From NCBI GenBank assembly GCA_964449115.1, contig CAYUXW010000013.1, positions 1 through 41,151 on the forward strand: 41,151 bases of DNA, given 5' to 3'. Each line of letters opens with the position of its first letter. Within the stretch, counting starts at the first letter, position 1. Positions 1 through 7,560 of the stretch are shown here, piece after piece. Source of the stretch: UBA1783 sp964449115. GTDB lineage: Bacteria > Bacillota_I > Bacilli_A > Erysipelotrichales > Erysipelotrichaceae. The notes beneath the pieces are model-generated. The model saw only the letters and a program-made list of their open reading frames with translations. It was not told the DNA's origin and ran no database searches. The position numbers and the translations under genes are program-made.

Positions 1-878
1 ATATTCCCTGAACCCCAGGCTCCATCAATTGTACCATCATCGACAGCACTGACAATACTTGAAGCAATCTTCTCGCCCTTTTTGCCAGAGAAAACAGATA
101 AACCTTTAGAAACCGAACTTGCTTCCAGTGAATGACCACAGGCTTCATGGAAAACTACTCCTCCAAACCCATTGCCAATTACAACTGGCATTTTACCAGA
201 CGGACATTCTTTAGCCGATAACATCGTTACTGCCGCTTCAGCTGCTTCTTTTGCGGCCTGATTTAAATCAACTTCTTCTAAAAAATATTCCATTCCCTTT
301 TGGGCTCCCGGAGCACGATAGATTGATTCAATTTTACCGTCTTTAGAAGCCACAGCCACCAGTCCTGCTCTGCCTCTGGAGTGTACATCAGAAAACTGTT
401 TTCCCTCACTGTTGAAAATTGATATTTTTTTATTATCATAAACAAACGATGCTGTTGCTCTAACTATTGACTCATCATAATTTTTCATTACTGCTGCAGC
501 ATCTTTTAACAGCTCTACAATTTTTTCTCTTGGATAACTGTCATAAGCAATCTTTGGCAAATGCTTTTTGCCCTGTCTTACTTTTTTAATTGTTTTTACT
601 TCTATTTTTCTTTCTTCAGAAAATGAGGCAGCTAAATCTTTAGCCAGCTTCTTTAAAGACTTGGCAGTAAGATTATTGGTATATCCATAAACGCTCTGTA
701 AATCTTTTAATAGTCTGATTCCGGCCCCATAAGTCAATGTATCATTACATGATTCAACCTTACCATTATCAACACTGATACTGGCAGAATTTTCTTCTTC
801 TAAATATATCTCCGCAAAATCTGCACCTGTTTCTGTAGCGATATTCAAAACCTCTAAGGCTAATTTCTTTGAGATCAC
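1..878 (-). CDS. tldD: TldD/PmbA family metalloprotease, N-terminal part (runs off window)
   Basis: Partial gene; about 292 residues are visible and the C-terminal part lies beyond base 1. The frame is open from a GTG at 876-878, preceded by AAGGAGTG at a suitable distance, to the window edge. It contains the TldD metal-binding motif HEACGHSLE followed by a glycine-rich stretch and the sequence DGAWGSGN, both typical of the family. TldD with PmbA/TldE forms a zinc protease known for degrading or maturing small peptides such as CcdA and microcins. No TldE partner is visible. The family call is firm; TldD rather than PmbA rests on the HExxxH-like motif, which PmbA lacks. Confidence 0.9.
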   Translation of the reverse strand, partial: MISKKLALEVLNIATETGADFAEIYLEEENSASISVDNGKVESCNDTLTYGAGIRLLKDLQSVYGYTNNLTAKSLKKLAKDLAASFSEERKIEVKTIKKVRQGKKHLPKIAYDSYPREKIVELLKDAAAVMKNYDESIVRATASFVYDNKKISIFNSEGKQFSDVHSRGRAGLVAVASKDGKIESIYRAPGAQKGMEYFLEEVDLNQAAKEAAEAAVTMLSAKECPSGKMPVVIGNGFGGVVFHEACGHSLEASSVSKGLSVFSGKKGEKIASSIVSAVDDGTIDGAWGSGN

Positions 879-933
879 GCTAATCACACTCCTTGTCTAA
901 CTATTATAACCAAACAAAAAAAGAATGTCATAA

Positions 934-960
934 AAATCGGGCCTTTTTTTGGCCCGATTT
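934..960 (-). terminator. Rho-independent terminator after the phosphoglucomutase gene
   Basis: Perfect 10-bp stem (AAATCGGGCC / GGCCCGATTT) with a 7-base loop, directly after the stop codon of the phosphoglucomutase gene. Read on the minus strand it is followed by TTTTATG and, a little later, a second T run. Confidence 0.8.
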
Positions 961-962
961 CT

Positions 963-2651
963 TTATTTTGTTATTTCTTCGATTGATTTGAAGTATTTAT
1001 CCTTCTTGCTTTCGACATCTTCTTGATTTTCACCTTTAATACAGTAATAGAATTTACACTTTGGTTCTGTTCCTGAAGGTCTTATCGCAATCCAAGAACC
1101 ATCTTCCATAAAGTATTTTAAGACATCACTTCTGTCAAAACCAACAATATCTGTTTCTACTCCGTTCTCTAAACATTTAGCCGTTCTGAAATCCTGATAT
1201 TTGACAACCTTGTATCCACCAAGCTCTGTTGGTACATTAGCTCTTAAATCAGCCAGTAACTTTTGAAGCTTTTCTGCTCCATCAGCACCTGTCAAGGTGA
1301 TTGACTGAATTGTTTCTAAGTAGGTTCCATACTTTTCATACAACTGTTTTAAAACATCAAGTAGAGTTAATCCTTTTTTCTTATAGTAGTTAGCACATTC
1401 TGCCAGCATCAGACATGATTGGTTAGCATCTTTATCTCTAACAATTTCTTTCATTAGATAACCATAACTTTCTTCATAGCCAAAGACAAAGCTTTTCTCT
1501 TTACTGATTTTGTAACCCTCAATCTTATCGCCAATATATTTAAAGCCAGTCAATGTCTTTTCGGTTTCTACTCCATATTCTTTAGCGATAATCTCACCTA
1601 AATCTGATGTAACAACAGTATTAAACATTACTGGATTTTCAGGCATTAAGCCTTTTTCTCGTCTTTGAGAGAAGATGTATTCAATCAATACCGAACCAGT
1701 CTGATTTCCGGTCATTAAAGTATAATCTTTTCCATCTTTTACTGCTACACCCAATCTGTCTCCATCAGGGTCAGTAGCCAAAACGATATCAGCATCTACT
1801 CTTCTAGCATATTCTAAAGCTAGGATATAAGCTTCAGGATCTTCTGGATTTGGAACCAGGGTATTTGAGAAAGCAGGGTCAAAAGTACATTGTTCTTCAA
1901 CATATACCGTATCATAGCCAACAGTTTCAAATAATGCTTTAACTGGTTTTAAGCTGGTCCCGTGCTGTGGAGTATAGACAACTTTAAAATCATCTTTAGG
2001 CAGATCTGGATTTAACTGAATCTTTAATACTTCGTTTAAATAAGCTTCATCTACTTCCTTGCCAACATAATTGATCAGCTTTTCCTGTTCTGGGGTTAAT
2101 TCTGGAGCTTCAATGAAATCGCCACCTAATTTACCGATTTCTTCAATTACACCTTCAATCAATTCTGGAATCAGCTGACAGCCATTTTTGTCATATACTT
2201 TATATCCATTGTATTCTTTTGGATTATGTGAAGCAGTAATCATAATACCACCATCACACTTTAATTGTCTGACAGTAAAACTTAACTGTGGTGTAGTTCT
2301 AAGTGTTTTATAAACATAAGATTTAATTCCCAAAGCCGCAAAGATTCTTGCTGATTCCATCGCAAACTCTGTCGACTTATATCTGTTGTCATAAGCAATC
2401 GCAACTGAAACTTCGCCACCTTTTCTATTCAGGTAGTTGCCAAAGCCGACTGTTGCTTTTCTAACAGTATAAACATTCAGTCTATTAGTTCCAGCTCCTA
2501 AAACATTACGCATTCCTGCGGTTCCAAACTCAGCATCTTTATAGAAAGCATCTTTTTTCTGAGTTTCATTCATGTTTTCTAATTCGTGTTTTAAATCTTC
2601 ATCCATAAAAGGATGGTTTAACCACTTTAAATATTTCTTTTCTACATTCAT
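963..2651 (-). CDS. pgcA: Phosphoglucomutase / phosphomannomutase (alpha-D-phosphohexomutase)
   Basis: 562 residues, close to the PgcA-type alpha-phosphoglucomutases of Bacillota. It interconverts glucose 1-phosphate and glucose 6-phosphate (possibly also mannose phosphates) in the cytoplasm, feeding UDP-glucose and cell envelope synthesis. All four family motifs are present: the phosphoserine loop TASHNP (Ser141), the metal loop DPDGDR, the sugar-binding GYEESYGY and the C-terminal phosphate-binding RPSGTEP. The start has TAGGAG upstream. It lies 60 bases after the HPr gene on the same strand, with two overlapping hairpins in between, so it may be partly co-transcribed. Sugar specificity cannot be read from sequence alone. 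Confidence 0.93.
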   Translation of the reverse strand: MNVEKKYLKWLNHPFMDEDLKHELENMNETQKKDAFYKDAEFGTAGMRNVLGAGTNRLNVYTVRKATVGFGNYLNRKGGEVSVAIAYDNRYKSTEFAMESARIFAALGIKSYVYKTLRTTPQLSFTVRQLKCDGGIMITASHNPKEYNGYKVYDKNGCQLIPELIEGVIEEIGKLGGDFIEAPELTPEQEKLINYVGKEVDEAYLNEVLKIQLNPDLPKDDFKVVYTPQHGTSLKPVKALFETVGYDTVYVEEQCTFDPAFSNTLVPNPEDPEAYILALEYARRVDADIVLATDPDGDRLGVAVKDGKDYTLMTGNQTGSVLIEYIFSQRREKGLMPENPVMFNTVVTSDLGEIIAKEYGVETEKTLTGFKYIGDKIEGYKISKEKSFVFGYEESYGYLMKEIVRDKDANQSCLMLAECANYYKKKGLTLLDVLKQLYEKYGTYLETIQSITLTGADGAEKLQKLLADLRANVPTELGGYKVVKYQDFRTAKCLENGVETDIVGFDRSDVLKYFMEDGSWIAIRPSGTEPKCKFYYCIKGENQEDVESKKDKYFKSIEEITK

Positions 2652-2663
2652 ATTATTATTTCT

Positions 2664-2698
2664 CCTATTTTTAAAAATAGGGAAGCATGCCCTTCCCT
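2664..2698 (-). terminator. Overlapping hairpins between the HPr and phosphoglucomutase genes
   Basis: On the minus strand a 7-bp stem (AGGGAAG / CTTCCCT, 2679-2698) is followed by ATTTTTA, giving a short intrinsic terminator. Its 3' arm overlaps a perfect 18-base palindrome (2664-2681, CCTATTTTT / AAAAATAGG) whose far end covers part of the AGGAG ribosome binding site of the phosphoglucomutase gene. The two structures cannot form together. Confidence 0.55.
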
Positions 2699-2711
2699 TT
2701 ATTTTTCACTA

Positions 2712-2978
2712 TTATCCGATAACTTTTTGAGCTTTCAACGTTTCGATGATAGAATTTAACGCTTCTTCTTCGCCTTCCCCATCAGTAGTGATTACAATTT
2801 CAGACTGAGTTGGAATTCCCAAAGACATAACACCCATGATTGATTTCATATCAACTGAGCGACCGTTGTATGAAATTGTAACTTTACATTTACATTTACT
2901 TGCTGCATTTACCGCAACTGTTGCTGGACGAGCATGTAGTCCCACTGGATCGGTAACTAAAACTTTAACTTCTGTCAT
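2712..2978 (-). CDS. ptsH: Phosphocarrier protein HPr
   Basis: 88 residues, normal HPr length. HPr passes phosphate from enzyme I to sugar-specific EIIA domains in the phosphotransferase system. The active-site His15 lies in GLHARPA, and Ser46 in KSIMGVMSLG is the regulatory site phosphorylated by HPr kinase in Gram-positive bacteria. A perfect AAGGAGG precedes the ATG. The usual partner ptsI (enzyme I) is not adjacent; phosphoglucomutase follows instead. A good promoter (TTGAAA, 17 bases, TAAAAT) lies upstream and overlaps an inverted repeat. Confidence 0.96.
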   Translation of the reverse strand: MTEVKVLVTDPVGLHARPATVAVNAASKCKCKVTISYNGRSVDMKSIMGVMSLGIPTQSEIVITTDGEGEEEALNSIIETLKAQKVIG

Positions 2979-3023
2979 ATTATAAAAACCTCCTTGTTAA
3001 TATATTTTTTCCAATCTACAATA

Positions 3024-3052
3024 ATTTTATTATATTTTGAAAGGGTTTTCAA
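3024..3052 (-). promoter_or_regulatory. Promoter of the HPr gene with overlapping palindrome
   Basis: Minus-strand -35 TTGAAA (3047-3052) and -10 TAAAAT (3024-3029) with 17-base spacing. The -35 box is one arm of the inverted repeat TTGAAA-ACCC-TTTCAA (3037-3052), a possible operator. Confidence 0.6.
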
Positions 3053-3074
3053 GAACAAAATCAAAAGATATTAT

Positions 3075-4247
3075 TTATCTGTTGAATATTTCCTGTTTTT
3101 TCTTTTCTTTTACATAAAAAGCAACAAAAACCAAAGAAAGTATGGCAAAGCTTCCTATGACAAATAAAGAAATATTCACATTGAAGGTGTCTTCCAAAAT
3201 TCCAGTTACTAATGGAGCAATTAAAGCGCTTATCGATGAATATAATGCCAACCCTACCTGCTGACCGCTACTTTTCAGGCTGGCTGGAGATTCAAGATCA
3301 ATTAACTGCTTGGAAACTACCTGCATGATTGGAAAACAGGTAAACTGCAGCAAAGAAATTACCAAAACCTGTTTTACACTTATTGACAGCCCATACAGGA
3401 AAAATCTAAGCCCATAGGAAATTATTGCTATTACAAGCATAGGAATAGCTCCAAACTTTTTAACCAGCTTGCCTCCGTAAAAAAACAGTGGCAGCTCAAC
3501 TATTCCTGTTATCATCCAATAATAACTTATCTGTATGTTGGTGGCTTTTAAAGAATCCAGTTTACTTACAATGACAAAATCTAAGGCTGTCTGCATCATA
3601 AAGATACAAAACATTACCAGAATAATATAAATATAACCCTTGTTTTCAAATAGTTTTCCAACTGATTTTAGTTCTATCTTCTCCTGAGTTTCCTTTATGG
3701 CATCATCCATTTTCAAATTGATTATTATCAAGACAACGTTTATAAGTGCAAATACTACCCCAAGATAAATGTAGCCCAAATTATCAATAATAATTGATGT
3801 CATCCAGGAACCAATCACCCAGCCAATTGAGCCAAAAGCCCTGATGGCGCCGTAGTTTGTCTTGCAGTATTCACCACTTTCTAAAACCCATGAATCTAAA
3901 AGTCCCATACTGACTCTAAACATTACCGAATTTAGCGATACTAAAATAAAATGCACATAAAAATTGTAAGTATTATAACTGTATAATGCCGCTACCAGTA
4001 TCGAATAAATTATGTAACCATAAATTACATATCTTCTGATGGTCTTGTTCTTATCACATAGATAGCCAACCATAAACTGAAAAAACATTGAAAGTAAAGC
4101 TCCAAAAGAGACCATTATACTTCTCTGTGTTGCTGTATATCCTATCGTAATCAAATAGCTTATCAGCATACAATAACCTAAGCCTTCCGCAATATAGGCC
4201 AACAGGTTAGTAATCGCAAACATTATTATTTTTTTTCGGTCGTTCAC
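3075..4247 (-). CDS. Major facilitator superfamily permease (MFS_1-like / LacY-like)
   Basis: 390 residues with about 12 hydrophobic segments, an inner-membrane secondary transporter. The loop motif GYLCDK between helices 2 and 3 and YGAIRAFGSIGW in the middle are typical of the MFS branch that includes oligosaccharide and nucleoside proton symporters. The substrate is not identifiable. The GTG at 4245-4247 is chosen because AGAGGTGAG lies just upstream; the ATG 30 bases earlier (4277) has no ribosome binding site and overlaps the likely transcription start. The gene is divergent from murA, with overlapping promoters between them. Confidence 0.85.
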   Translation of the reverse strand: MNDRKKIIMFAITNLLAYIAEGLGYCMLISYLITIGYTATQRSIMVSFGALLSMFFQFMVGYLCDKNKTIRRYVIYGYIIYSILVAALYSYNTYNFYVHFILVSLNSVMFRVSMGLLDSWVLESGEYCKTNYGAIRAFGSIGWVIGSWMTSIIIDNLGYIYLGVVFALINVVLIIINLKMDDAIKETQEKIELKSVGKLFENKGYIYIILVMFCIFMMQTALDFVIVSKLDSLKATNIQISYYWMITGIVELPLFFYGGKLVKKFGAIPMLVIAIISYGLRFFLYGLSISVKQVLVISLLQFTCFPIMQVVSKQLIDLESPASLKSSGQQVGLALYSSISALIAPLVTGILEDTFNVNISLFVIGSFAILSLVFVAFYVKEKKKQEIFNR

Positions 4248-4268
4248 TTGCCTCACCTCTTTATTCAA

Positions 4269-4297
4269 TTGTATCATATTGAAAATTATATTATACT
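4269..4297 (+). promoter_or_regulatory. murA promoter
   Basis: -35 TTGTAT (4269-4274), 17-base spacer, -10 TATACT (4292-4297). It overlaps TATAAT boxes on the minus strand (4285-4295) that probably serve the divergent permease gene. The predicted murA leader is only about 10 bases long and just contains the GGTGAT ribosome binding site. Confidence 0.6.
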
Positions 4298-4314
4298 ATT
4301 TGTGGTGATAAATC

Positions 4315-5577
4315 GTGGAAGAAGTAATTAAGATAAATGGGGGTAAACCTCTTAACGGAACAATCAGAGTTTCTGGAGCCAAAAATGCTACAGTGGCTTT
4401 AATACCTGCTACTGTTTTGGCCTATGGTAAAGTTAAAATTGTAGGCATTCCAGATATTTCAGATGTCGATAGTCTAAAAGAGATTTTAGAGTATATGGAA
4501 GTAGAAGTTGATACTCCACATCCTGATGAAATAATTATTGATACCACAAATATGGTTAATAAACCCCTGGAAATTGATGCCGTCAGCAAACTAAGAGCTT
4601 CTTATTATTTTATGGGTGCTCTTTTAGGTAAATATAAGCATGTATCTATTCGTATGCCTGGAGGCTGTAATCTGGGACCTCGACCAATTGACTTGCATAT
4701 CAAGGGTTTTGAAGCATTAGGAGCTAAAATTGACTACGATAATGGGAACTACATTCTTACTGCTGATGAATTGATTGGTACAACAATTTATTTGGACTTT
4801 GCCTCTGTTGGAGCAACAATAAATATCCTGATGGCAGCAGTTTATGCCAAAGGTAGAACAGTTATTGAAAATGCGGCACGAGAACCTGAAATCATTGACT
4901 GTATCAATATGCTGAATAAAATGGGCGCTAAAATCAGAGGTGGGGGAACAAGCAATATCATAATTGATGGTGTGGAAAAACTTGAAGGATGTTTCCATGA
5001 AATCATTCCTGATAGAATTGAAGCCGGAACATATATTATCCTGGCTGCTGCTATGGGCGAACATGTGACAATTGATAATGTTATCCCTTATCACTTAGAC
5101 GCTTTAATTTCTAAACTGCAGGAAATTGGAGTAAATATCAAGTTCTCATATGACCAGGTCGAAATCACAAAAGCTGATGGACCATATGAAGCCACCAATG
5201 TCAAAACCATGCCGTTTCCTGGTTATGCTACCGATTTACAGGCGCCACTGACAGCCCTGTTAACACAGGCGAAAGGTAACAGCAGAATCACCGAAACAAT
5301 CTATATTGAAAGATTTAAACACTGTCATGAACTCAATAAAATGGGGGCCAATATCATTTTAGGACCAGCTTCAGCAACTGTCGTAGGACCAACTGAACTG
5401 GTTGGCTGTGATGTTAAGGCTACCGATTTAAGATGTGGAGCAGCTCTGGTTGTCGCAGGATTAATTGCTAAGGGAACTACTACAATCCATGACATCTACC
5501 ATATTGATCGTGGCTATGAGGATATTGTCGCTAAATTAGCTGCTTTAGGCGCTGATATTTATCGTGAAAATATCTAA
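4315..5577 (+). CDS. murA: UDP-N-acetylglucosamine 1-carboxyvinyltransferase
   Basis: 420 residues, full length. It catalyses the first committed step of peptidoglycan synthesis, adding enolpyruvate from PEP to UDP-GlcNAc in the cytoplasm. Seen motifs: the N-terminal Lys-Asn pair (K23, N24), the catalytic-loop cysteine Cys118 in MPGGCNLGPRP (the fosfomycin target) and the conserved ATDLQAP region. The start is GTG with GGTGAT 6 bases upstream. Many Bacillota carry two paralogues (murAA, murAB); which one this is cannot be told here. Confidence 0.94.
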   Translation: MEEVIKINGGKPLNGTIRVSGAKNATVALIPATVLAYGKVKIVGIPDISDVDSLKEILEYMEVEVDTPHPDEIIIDTTNMVNKPLEIDAVSKLRASYYFMGALLGKYKHVSIRMPGGCNLGPRPIDLHIKGFEALGAKIDYDNGNYILTADELIGTTIYLDFASVGATINILMAAVYAKGRTVIENAAREPEIIDCINMLNKMGAKIRGGGTSNIIIDGVEKLEGCFHEIIPDRIEAGTYIILAAAMGEHVTIDNVIPYHLDALISKLQEIGVNIKFSYDQVEITKADGPYEATNVKTMPFPGYATDLQAPLTALLTQAKGNSRITETIYIERFKHCHELNKMGANIILGPASATVVGPTELVGCDVKATDLRCGAALVVAGLIAKGTTTIHDIYHIDRGYEDIVAKLAALGADIYRENI

Positions 5578-5617
5578 TAAATTCGCTTGTTATAATCGAA
5601 AATTAACAATTTTAGTA

Positions 5618-5646
5618 TTGAAAAAGAGTATTAACTATGTTAATAT
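5618..5646 (+). promoter_or_regulatory. rpmE promoter
   Basis: -35 TTGAAA (5618-5623), 17-base spacer, -10 TAATAT (5641-5646), giving an untranslated leader of about 50 bases before the L31 gene. Confidence 0.6.
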
Positions 5647-5659
5647 GTTTAAGCACTTA

Positions 5660-5684
5660 CTTTGGATTTTCAATTAATCCAAGG
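5660..5684 (+). promoter_or_regulatory. Stem-loop in the rpmE leader, possible L31 leader element
   Basis: 9-bp stem (CTTTGGATT / AATCCAAGG, one G-U pair) with a 7-base loop, ending only 4 bases before the AAAGGAG ribosome binding site of rpmE. It has no T tract, so it is not a terminator. Its position suits a ribosomal-protein autoregulatory leader; L31 leaders are known in Bacillota, but I cannot match the consensus from memory. Confidence 0.45.
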
Positions 5685-5701
5685 CGAAAGGAGATTGTAT
5701 T

Positions 5702-5908
5702 ATGAAAAAAGATATTCATCCAAATGTTTACCAGATAACAGTTACTTGTGCTTCTTGTGGAACTGAATTCTCTACACATTCTACTAAAAAAGAAATCAAG
5801 GTTGACACCTGTTCAAACTGTCATCCATTCTATACAGGTAGACAACGTTTCCAGGCTGCTGCAGGACGTATTGAACAATTCAATAAAAAATACGGCATCA
5901 AGGAATAA
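5702..5908 (+). CDS. rpmE: 50S ribosomal protein L31, zinc-binding (C+) form
   Basis: 68 residues. L31 bridges the large and small ribosomal subunits. The four zinc ligands Cys16, Cys19 (CASC), Cys37 and Cys40 (CSNC) are all present, defining the C+ form; in many bacteria this form is replaced by a cysteine-free paralogue when zinc is scarce. The signature HPFYTG near residues 41-46 is intact. It has a strong AAAGGAG ribosome binding site and its own promoter and leader hairpin. Confidence 0.97.
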   Translation: MKKDIHPNVYQITVTCASCGTEFSTHSTKKEIKVDTCSNCHPFYTGRQRFQAAAGRIEQFNKKYGIKE

Positions 5909-5926
5909 TATTAAAGAGATTAAAAG

Positions 5927-5955
5927 AAGGCTGCTTAAAAACAGACTTTTTTTAT
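5927..5955 (+). terminator. Probable terminator after rpmE
   Basis: Imperfect 7-bp stem (AAGGCTG / CAGACTT with one G-A mismatch) with an 8-base loop, followed by a run of T residues. The stem is weak but its position after rpmE and the T tract fit. Confidence 0.5.
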
Positions 5956-5971
5956 TTTTAAGGGTAATGTT

Positions 5972-5980
5972 TGCTATAAT
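5972..5980 (+). promoter_or_regulatory. Extended -10 promoter of the nucleoside hydrolase operon
   Basis: TGC followed by TATAAT (5975-5980), the extended -10 form used repeatedly in this window. No good -35 is seen. Confidence 0.55.
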
Positions 5981-6008
5981 GTAGGTAATATATTTTGGAG
6001 AATAATTT

Positions 6009-6956
6009 ATGATGAAAAAACCTATCAACGTAATTTTAGATGGTGATCCAGGGCATGATGATGCCATTGCGTGGGTTGTCGCTAAAGCCAGTGCTGATTT
6101 TAATATTTTAGCCTGCACTGCAGTAAATGGTAACTGTAGCGCTGCTAAAGCTGCTTACAACTCTCAAAGGGTTTGTGCTCTGATTGATTTAGATGTGCCA
6201 ATCGCTAAGGGGCAGGACAAACCACTGGTTATCGAATCATTAAAAGCCCCAACTAATATTCATGGTGAAAGCGGCCTTGATGGACCAGAGTTGCCACTGC
6301 CAAAAAGAGAACTGGAAGATTTGACAGCTGTTGAACTGATGATCAAAATCTTAGAAGAATCTAAGGAAAAAGTAACCATCATCGCAACTGGGCCTTTAAC
6401 CAATGTTGGAGCGCTATTATTAGTTCGACCAGACTTAAAAGAAAAAATAGAACAGATTTCAATTATGGGTGGTGGCATTAAATATGGAAACTGGACTGCT
6501 GCCGCTGAGTTTAACATTTTAATTGATCCTGATTCTGCTGATATTGTTTTTAAAAGTGGGCTACCAATATTTATGGCTGGTTTAGATGTCACTGAAAAAG
6601 CTTTAGTTACTCCTAAAGATGTCGAGCAAATCAAAAAAATTGATAATCCTGTGGCTGAAATAGTTTGGCAATGGTTAGAATTTTTCTATCAATTTCATGT
6701 TTCTATTGGCTATCCTGGAGCACCAATTCATGATTTGTGTGCTGTTTTGGTATTAAATCATCCTGAAATCTTTGATTTAAAGCACATGTATGTTGAAGTA
6801 GAAACCGCTGGTGAATACACCAAGGGAGCTACTATTGGCGATATCAATAATATCAGTGGTAAAAAAGCCAATGTTACCGTACTGATGGATGTTGATCGAG
6901 AAAAATTTGTTGATTATATGATTGAAGCTATCAAAAGCTACAGCGAGGTTAATTGA
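6009..6956 (+). CDS. Nucleoside hydrolase (IunH / inosine-uridine preferring family)
   Basis: 315 residues, normal family length. It hydrolyses the N-glycosidic bond of ribonucleosides to free base and ribose in nucleoside salvage. The calcium-binding Asp cluster is intact: DGDPGHDDA at residues 11-19, plus the later PIHD motif. GPLTNVGALL, the MGGG loop and FNILIDPDSA are also typical. The ATG has TTTGGAG upstream; a second ATG follows directly at 6012. It begins a probable three-gene run with a related pseudoenzyme and a radical SAM gene. Base preference cannot be predicted. Confidence 0.92.
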   Translation: MMKKPINVILDGDPGHDDAIAWVVAKASADFNILACTAVNGNCSAAKAAYNSQRVCALIDLDVPIAKGQDKPLVIESLKAPTNIHGESGLDGPELPLPKRELEDLTAVELMIKILEESKEKVTIIATGPLTNVGALLLVRPDLKEKIEQISIMGGGIKYGNWTAAAEFNILIDPDSADIVFKSGLPIFMAGLDVTEKALVTPKDVEQIKKIDNPVAEIVWQWLEFFYQFHVSIGYPGAPIHDLCAVLVLNHPEIFDLKHMYVEVETAGEYTKGATIGDINNISGKKANVTVLMDVDREKFVDYMIEAIKSYSEVN

Positions 6957-6957
6957 G

Positions 6958-7518
6958 ATGAAAAAAGTATTTTTAAGTTTAGAACCATCAAAGGATAACG
7001 AACAACTATTAAATCTGATTAAAAAACAAAATGATATTCAGCTTATCGATATCGAAGATGTTAAAGATGATAGATTTACAGTCATTGTAAATGGTCCTTT
7101 GACTCAACTGGCTAATATTCTAATGAATAGATATAAACTTATCGATCAGATTGATGCAGTACTATTTGTCGGTGGTTCAGATGCCTATGGAGATGTAACC
7201 CCAGTAGCTGAAAAAAATGTCTATGCTGATGTTTTTGCTGCTCAACAGGTGTTCTTATCAACTGTTAAAATCGTAATGTTTGGTCTAAATGTTACCAGAA
7301 ATTTAGAAAACCGAGCTTTAGCTCCACTTGTCTATTTAAAGGATCCATCTATCTTTATTACAGATGAATGTGGTATTTATGTTGAAACCAAAGGTAAGGT
7401 TACCTATGGCAAGACCGTTACGGATGTCTATTCAGATTTTCAGTTTGAAGACCATCACTGCGAAATTGTATTAGATATCAACAAAGAAAGATTTAACACA
7501 ATTATTAAATCTATATAA
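6958..7518 (+). CDS. Shortened nucleoside-hydrolase-like protein, probably not catalytic
   Basis: 186 residues starting at the ATG 1 base after the stop of the nucleoside hydrolase, so translation is probably coupled. Several blocks parallel the upstream enzyme in order: NGPLTQLANIL (versus GPLTNVGALL), LFVGGSDAYGD (versus IMGGGIKYGN), KIVMFGLNVT (versus PIFMAGLDVT), and a C-terminal GIYVETKGKVTYG (versus MYVEVETAGEYTKG). The N-terminal Asp cluster that binds calcium and the PIHD segment are missing, so hydrolysis is unlikely. It looks like a compact duplicate that may act as a partner or regulator; the role is inference. An earlier in-frame start at 6922 would overlap the upstream gene and is less likely. 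Confidence 0.75.
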   Translation: MKKVFLSLEPSKDNEQLLNLIKKQNDIQLIDIEDVKDDRFTVIVNGPLTQLANILMNRYKLIDQIDAVLFVGGSDAYGDVTPVAEKNVYADVFAAQQVFLSTVKIVMFGLNVTRNLENRALAPLVYLKDPSIFITDECGIYVETKGKVTYGKTVTDVYSDFQFEDHHCEIVLDINKERFNTIIKSI

Positions 7519-7560
7519 AAATACGCTTCAGATTATTGGTCACTGAGCCTTAAAGATTCT

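Noticed and set aside
4717..5094. 125-residue minus-strand frame inside murA
   Set aside because: Shadow of a well-supported gene; no ribosome binding site or domain.
5813..6118. 101-residue minus-strand frame over rpmE and the nucleoside hydrolase start
   Set aside because: Overlaps two solid genes and their promoter; the composition is that of an antisense shadow.
6922..6957. Upstream extension of the nucleoside-hydrolase-like gene
   Set aside because: It would overlap the end of the previous gene; the ATG at 6958, just after that stop, aligns better and suits coupling.
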